A DNA stretch of 10,740 bases from Thalassiosira profunda. Taxonomy: Eukaryota; Bacillariophyta; Thalassiosirophyceae; Thalassiosirales; Thalassiosiraceae. Below the pieces are notes generated by a model. The model did no database searches. It had not been told where the DNA came from and saw only the letters and a list, made by a program, of their open reading frames with translations. A program made the position numbers and the translations under genes. The DNA lies in the NCBI GenBank assembly GCA_036939355.1, contig JALLAP010000726.1:1-10740 (forward strand), read 5' to 3'. Shown here in pieces: positions 8,133 to 10,740 of the stretch (its first letter is position 1; the number at the start of each line of letters is the position of its first letter).

Positions 8133-9047
8133 ATGGCCGCCGCCGGGCTCCATCGGTCGTCCACCCCGCCGGGGATGCCGCCCCCTGAGGCCCGCCGGAC
8201 GCCGTCGAAACTTTCGTATGGCACCGTCTGCTCGTCCAACATCAACAGGTCGATGGAGGCGCACGTCGTGATGCAAAATGCAGGTGAGCACAGTACTGAT
8301 GCCGTTGCCATTTGCAAAGCATACATCACTCTGACTCCAACATGTGCACATAATTTATGCGCAGGCCTGCGGGTGGAGAGCTACGGCACGGGAACGAACG
8401 TCCGGCTGCCGGGGAAGTCGGCCATGGAGCCGCAGGTCTTCAAGTTCGGGACGCCGTACGTGGACATGTACAAGTCGCTCGCGGCGACGCCGGAGGACAC
8501 GGCGTATTTCACGCACAATGGCGTCTTGCAATTGTGCAAGCGCGGGGCCGCCGTCAAGGTGGGTGGTTTGTTTGGTGCATCGTGCACATTCTTTCTGACC
8601 CTTTGTCTCAAGCGCAACCCCCGACAATTAAATTGCAGGTAGCCCCGCAGCGATGGCAAGACATGCCCTCCACCGCGGTGCAAAAGCACGACGTCGTGAT
8701 TGCGTTTGAGGTGAGCAGATAGGGAGTGCGAGGTGTTTGTTGCAACCTCGTTTTTATCTGATGAGCACATCATCTTGTGCAAGGAACGAATTTACGACGC
8801 GGTGATTGAGGATTTGCAAACGCGAGAACCGACCGAGGACTTCAAGGCGATTCACGTCGTTTGCCTGGACACGAAGGACAACCCGCACGAGGCAAAGCTG
8901 CAAGGGAGGGTGGCGCTGGAATTGTGTTGGATCTTGGAGCAGACGGAGGACCTGGACTTGGAGGCGCCCGAGCTGGTGGAGACGTTTCAGGAGGAGCAGA
9001 TGACGCACACGCAGATCAAGGTGTTGCATCAGATATGTTATCTGTAG
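8133..9047 (+). CDS. SSU72: RNA polymerase II CTD phosphatase SSU72
   Basis: Four exons: 8133-8283, 8365-8558, 8639-8710 and 8784-9047, coding for 226 aa. SSU72 removes phosphate from Ser5 (and Ser7) of the Pol II C-terminal repeats and works with the mRNA 3'-end processing machinery in the nucleus. The low-molecular-weight-phosphatase-like P-loop is visible as VCSSNINRSMEAH, with nucleophile Cys33 and Arg39 (C-X5-R). Family blocks follow: VESYGTGTNVRLPG, FTHNGVLQL, ERIYDAVIEDLQTRE, the general-acid region VVCLDTKDNPHEA (Asp168 or Asp171) and the terminal LHQICYL, close to the metazoan ending. The usual Gln in CSSNQNRS is Ile37 here. About 28 extra N-terminal residues, Pro/Arg-rich, precede the core. 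The start ATG has a favourable CACAATGG context. Exon joins were set by canonical GT-AG sites and restored family alignment. Very secure. Confidence 0.96.
8284..8364 (+). other. SSU72 intron 1, 81 bp, phase 1
   Basis: Donor GTGAGC, acceptor GCGCAG, branch-point-like CTGAC at 8331-8335. The length is a multiple of three and the intron has no in-frame stop, so retention would add 27 residues between Ala50 and Gly51. Confidence 0.92.
8559..8638 (+). other. SSU72 intron 2, 80 bp, phase 0
   Basis: Donor GTGGGT, acceptor TTGCAG, branch-point-like CTGAC at 8595-8599. It joins GAAVK to VAPQRW. Retention would shift frame and reach a TAG at 8640-8642. Confidence 0.92.
8711..8783 (+). other. SSU72 intron 3, 73 bp, phase 0
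   Basis: Donor GTGAGC, acceptor TGCAAG, branch-point-like CTGAT at 8758-8762. It joins VIAFE to ERIYDAV, matching the conserved CEERVYD-type block of the family. A frame stop (TAG at 8720-8722) lies within the intron. Confidence 0.92.
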
Positions 9048-9350
9048 CATCGGGGAGGGTCTTGGCGGCGTGGAAAAGAACAAATCGTCGGCAATGGGAG
9101 GACAAACGTCGGACCGATGGGCGGAAACACTAGATGGGCAGACCAGACATCATAACTGGAGACATTGGCGGTCGTTGCTTTGGCCACATCTCTCGCATTA
9201 GCCTTTATTGGATGTTGGGTACATCCGTTTCATGTCGACGGCTCGTTTGTTTAGCTCTGAAAACGCCCATCAACCTTCTTTATCCCACCCCGCCCTGTAG
9301 CCAAGTAATAGCAAATACGCTTCTTCTCCGCAGCAGTCCCCGTCACCCAA
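9048..9350. other. Convergent intergenic region
   Basis: 303 bp between the stops of SSU72 (+) and the lumenal-protein gene (-), so it holds both 3' UTRs and polyadenylation sites. I see no coding, RNA-gene or repeat signal in it. Confidence 0.6.
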
Positions 9351-9947
9351 CTAGAGACCGTACATCTTCTTCATCGAGTCCATCGCGTAACCAGCAGACC
9401 CCTGCTTCTTCTCCTCGGCCTTCTTGGCCTCGTACGCTTCCATCTTCGCACGCTGCTGTGCGCTCATATTGGCCATCTGCCGCTTCTTGGCCTCTTCCTT
9501 CGCTGCCTGCTTGGCAGCCGCCGCTTCGAGCTTGGCCGCCTCGGCCTCCATCGCGGCAGCTTTCTTTGCAGCAGCGGCCTCCGCTTTTTTCTTTGCAGCA
9601 GCCGCCGCGGCCTCTTTTTTGGCCTGCAACTTAGCCAGCTTTTCCGGGTCGGCCTCCTTGGGAGTGGACAGGCCCAACTGGCCTGCGTTGTCCACGTTGT
9701 AAGCAGGCATCGTTAGGCCCCCGCTGAAATCGTCGAATCCCGCCTCGGCCTGGTAAGCCCCTGAAGCAAACGCCGCGTTGGGCAGGGCGATTGATGCGGC
9801 TGCAGCTGCAAACTTTGAGAGGACATCTCGGCGTGACGCGTCCAGGGACGTCGACGTTTTGATGGCCCCGGCATGATGGCGCGGCACGGTGAAGGCAGTC
9901 ACACCCGAAAGCGGGATGGCCGCGAGGAGAAGGCGTTGCATCAACAT
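9351..9947 (-). CDS. Thylakoid lumen protein with Tat signal, function unknown
   Basis: A 198-aa intronless protein starting MLMQRLLLAAIPLSG. Three targeting parts can be read in order. A signal peptide (1-18) has predicted cleavage GVTA|FTVP with Phe19 at +1, the mark of complex-plastid import. A basic, Ser/Thr-containing transit region (19-37) follows. Then comes a twin-arginine thylakoid signal, SRRDVLSKF (Arg39-Arg40), a hydrophobic Ala-rich core (46-55) and a lumenal cleavage site, probably AFA|SG after residue 61. The mature part (about 137 aa) begins with an acidic/aromatic segment (AEAGFDDFSGGLTMPAYNVD), then a long Ala/Lys/Glu/Gln-rich stretch (about 97-180), likely one long helix or coiled coil, and a short tail, GYAMDSMKKMYGL. 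I recognise no enzyme motif. A photosystem-associated extrinsic protein is possible but unproven. ATG codons at 1 and 3 are both plausible starts. Confidence 0.88.
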   Translation of the reverse strand: MLMQRLLLAAIPLSGVTAFTVPRHHAGAIKTSTSLDASRRDVLSKFAAAAASIALPNAAFASGAYQAEAGFDDFSGGLTMPAYNVDNAGQLGLSTPKEADPEKLAKLQAKKEAAAAAAKKKAEAAAAKKAAAMEAEAAKLEAAAAKQAAKEEAKKRQMANMSAQQRAKMEAYEAKKAEEKKQGSAGYAMDSMKKMYGL

Positions 9948-9992
9948 CGTCAAGGTGGCGTGGCGGTCGAGTTGCCCTTCGATTATTGAGAG

Positions 9993-9998
9993 TGACGT
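9993..9998 (+). promoter_or_regulatory. CRE-like half-site TGACGT
   Basis: TGACGT, about 46 bp upstream of the lumenal-protein ATG. It matches the bZIP core and the CO2/cAMP-responsive element core described for Phaeodactylum carbonic anhydrase promoters. A hexamer alone is weak evidence. Confidence 0.4.
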
Positions 9999-10050
9999 AT
10001 TGTGCGAGGAGCAGCAGGGGGTGGGTTGATTATTATTTGTTGATTGAAGC

Positions 10051-10058
10051 TGACGTCA
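10051..10058. promoter_or_regulatory. Full palindromic CRE TGACGTCA
   Basis: A perfect 8-bp cAMP-response-element palindrome about 104 bp upstream of the lumenal-protein start codon. It is the classic bZIP (CREB/ATF-type) site and combines the two CCRE orientations known from diatom CO2-responsive promoters. Function is inferred from sequence and position only. Confidence 0.5.
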
Positions 10059-10133
10059 AAGATTTTCAGGTGCATGCACTCTACGATACAATAACAGTTT
10101 CACTTTTACCTTTCTCGTTCACTACAATCGGCG

Positions 10134-10155
10134 TTTGATCGTGGTTTGATCGTGG
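10134..10155. repeat. Perfect 11-bp tandem duplication
   Basis: TTTGATCGTGG occurs twice back to back (10134-10144 and 10145-10155) in noncoding DNA. Confidence 0.9.
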
Positions 10156-10161
10156 ACATAC

Positions 10162-10210
10162 GGTACCCAGGCACGTCATAGACAATGCATACCTGGTACG
10201 ACATGTCGTA
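10162..10210. repeat. Inverted repeat overlapping a 14-bp palindrome
   Basis: GGTACCCAGG (10162-10171) pairs with CCTGGTAC (10192-10199) with one bulged base. It is followed, with overlap, by the perfect palindrome TACGACATGTCGTA (10197-10210). It could be a protein-binding site or a transcript hairpin. Confidence 0.7.
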
Positions 10211-10579
10211 TTGATAGTGTGACATGGACGATTGCCGCGAAACAGAAAGGTACTTGCAAAATTTACCTGTGCCGGCACTAAACCCGTTTCCTCCGCAAGA
10301 GCGAAGCCAGAAGTAGTAAGTGCGTCCAGGGAGCAGAAACACCGGAATGGCGACGATGAGAGAATCTAGGCGCTGAAAGAGATATTTGATACATTCTAAC
10401 ATTCCTTATCCTGTCTTCCTAACATTCGATCACCGAAAAACATATAGTAGCTCTGCCTTCAATGTCTGCACAGGTGCCCGGACCCGACGGTGCTTTGAAA
10501 ACGCCCCAGGATTGCCACGCACCGAATCATTCCAGCTTTCACACAGAAACCAGATATCTTCCAACATCTCCACACCACA

Positions 10580-10732
10580 CTATGCAGAATACATGCCCCC
10601 GTTGCCGCCAAACTCCTTCGCCCTCCGCGCGCTCTTGATCCGCTGATACAGCACCACGGCGTACATCGCTAATCCCGCCGTGCCAATGGCGAAGAACGTC
10701 AGCGCGAACTTCTGCCCGCCCGTCGTCTTCAT
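10580..10732 (-). CDS. Small single-pass membrane protein (complete, or C-terminus of a larger one)
   Basis: A minus-strand ORF of 50 codons from ATG at 10732 to TAG at 10580. It reads MKTTGGQK, then a hydrophobic segment (about residues 9-29, from FALTFF to AVVLY), then a basic cluster QRIKSARRAKEF and a Gly-rich tail GGNGGMYSA. The layout of a short head, one transmembrane helix and a positively charged flank resembles small organelle inner-membrane subunits, but I recognise no family. The frame stays open through the window edge upstream of this ATG (Gly-Gly precedes it), so the true start may lie outside. GC-rich codon use like the neighbouring genes favours a real gene. Confidence 0.55.
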   Translation of the reverse strand: MKTTGGQKFALTFFAIGTAGLAMYAVVLYQRIKSARRAKEFGGNGGMYSA

Positions 10733-10740
10733 CCCGCCGC

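Larger units (their letters stand above)
9948..10579. other. Intergenic region upstream of lumenal-protein gene
   Basis: 632 bp. The left part (9948 to about 10060) is the likely promoter and 5' UTR of the minus-strand lumenal-protein gene and carries two TGACGT elements. The middle (10134-10210) has a short tandem repeat and palindromes. From about 10220 to 10579 I see no supported gene; short frames there lack start context or protein-like composition. Confidence 0.55.

Noticed and set aside
9134..9350. Possible RNA gene or short ORF in the SSU72/lumenal-protein gap
   Set aside because: No tRNA cloverleaf, no snRNA-like boxes and no protein-like frame were recognisable by eye.
9424..9702. 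Plus-strand Ala/Phe-rich frame that looks like a membrane protein
   Set aside because: It is the antisense of Lys/Ala/Glu codons in the lumenal protein, which reads naturally as Phe/Ala/Ser. The minus-strand protein has full targeting signals.
10106..10402. Minus-strand 98-codon frame
   Set aside because: It covers the repeat/palindrome region, has no recognisable domain and overlaps AT-rich intergenic DNA unlike the confirmed genes.

Overview
The window looks like compact nuclear DNA of a eukaryotic alga with a red-lineage secondary plastid, most likely a photosynthetic stramenopile and plausibly a diatom. Two observations support this. Short spliceosomal introns (112, 81, 80 and 73 bp, GTGAGT-like donors) interrupt two conserved genes. 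Two predicted proteins begin with a signal peptide followed directly by a Phe-initiated transit peptide (the 'ASAFAP'-type bipartite plastid presequence). The exact lineage is inference; cryptophytes use similar presequences.

Layout, left to right: (1) 3' end of an ATP phosphoribosyltransferase gene (histidine biosynthesis, HisG long form), + strand, last intron at 279-390 and stop at 705. (2) Convergent to it, an intronless 1039-codon SF1 helicase of the UPF1/SMUBP2 type, complement 930-4049, with a predicted plastid presequence. (3) A divergent intergenic region (4050-4432) with a 24-bp tandem repeat. (4) An intronless gamma-tubulin complex protein, best matching GCP3/Spc98, + strand 4433-7321. 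(5) A weakly supported membrane-protein ORF on the minus strand, ending 33 bp from the GCP3 stop. (6) A C-rich leader, then a four-exon SSU72 RNA polymerase II CTD phosphatase gene, + strand 8133-9047. (7) Complement 9351-9947, a small protein with tripartite targeting to the thylakoid lumen (signal peptide, transit peptide, twin-arginine signal), with CRE-like TGACGT(CA) elements upstream. (8) About 630 bp of noncoding DNA with short repeats and a palindrome. (9) At the right edge, a 50-codon single-pass membrane protein ORF on the minus strand, possibly the end of a larger gene.

The genes alternate in strand and are tightly packed. They do not form a pathway: amino-acid synthesis, plastid nucleic-acid metabolism, microtubule nucleation, transcription and photosynthesis-compartment functions sit side by side, as in ordinary compact algal chromosomes. 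I see no mobile element, CRISPR array, rRNA or tRNA. The most interesting parts are the plastid-addressed helicase, the uncharacterised thylakoid lumen protein with CO2/cAMP-type promoter motifs, and the frame-preserving stop-free first intron of SSU72.
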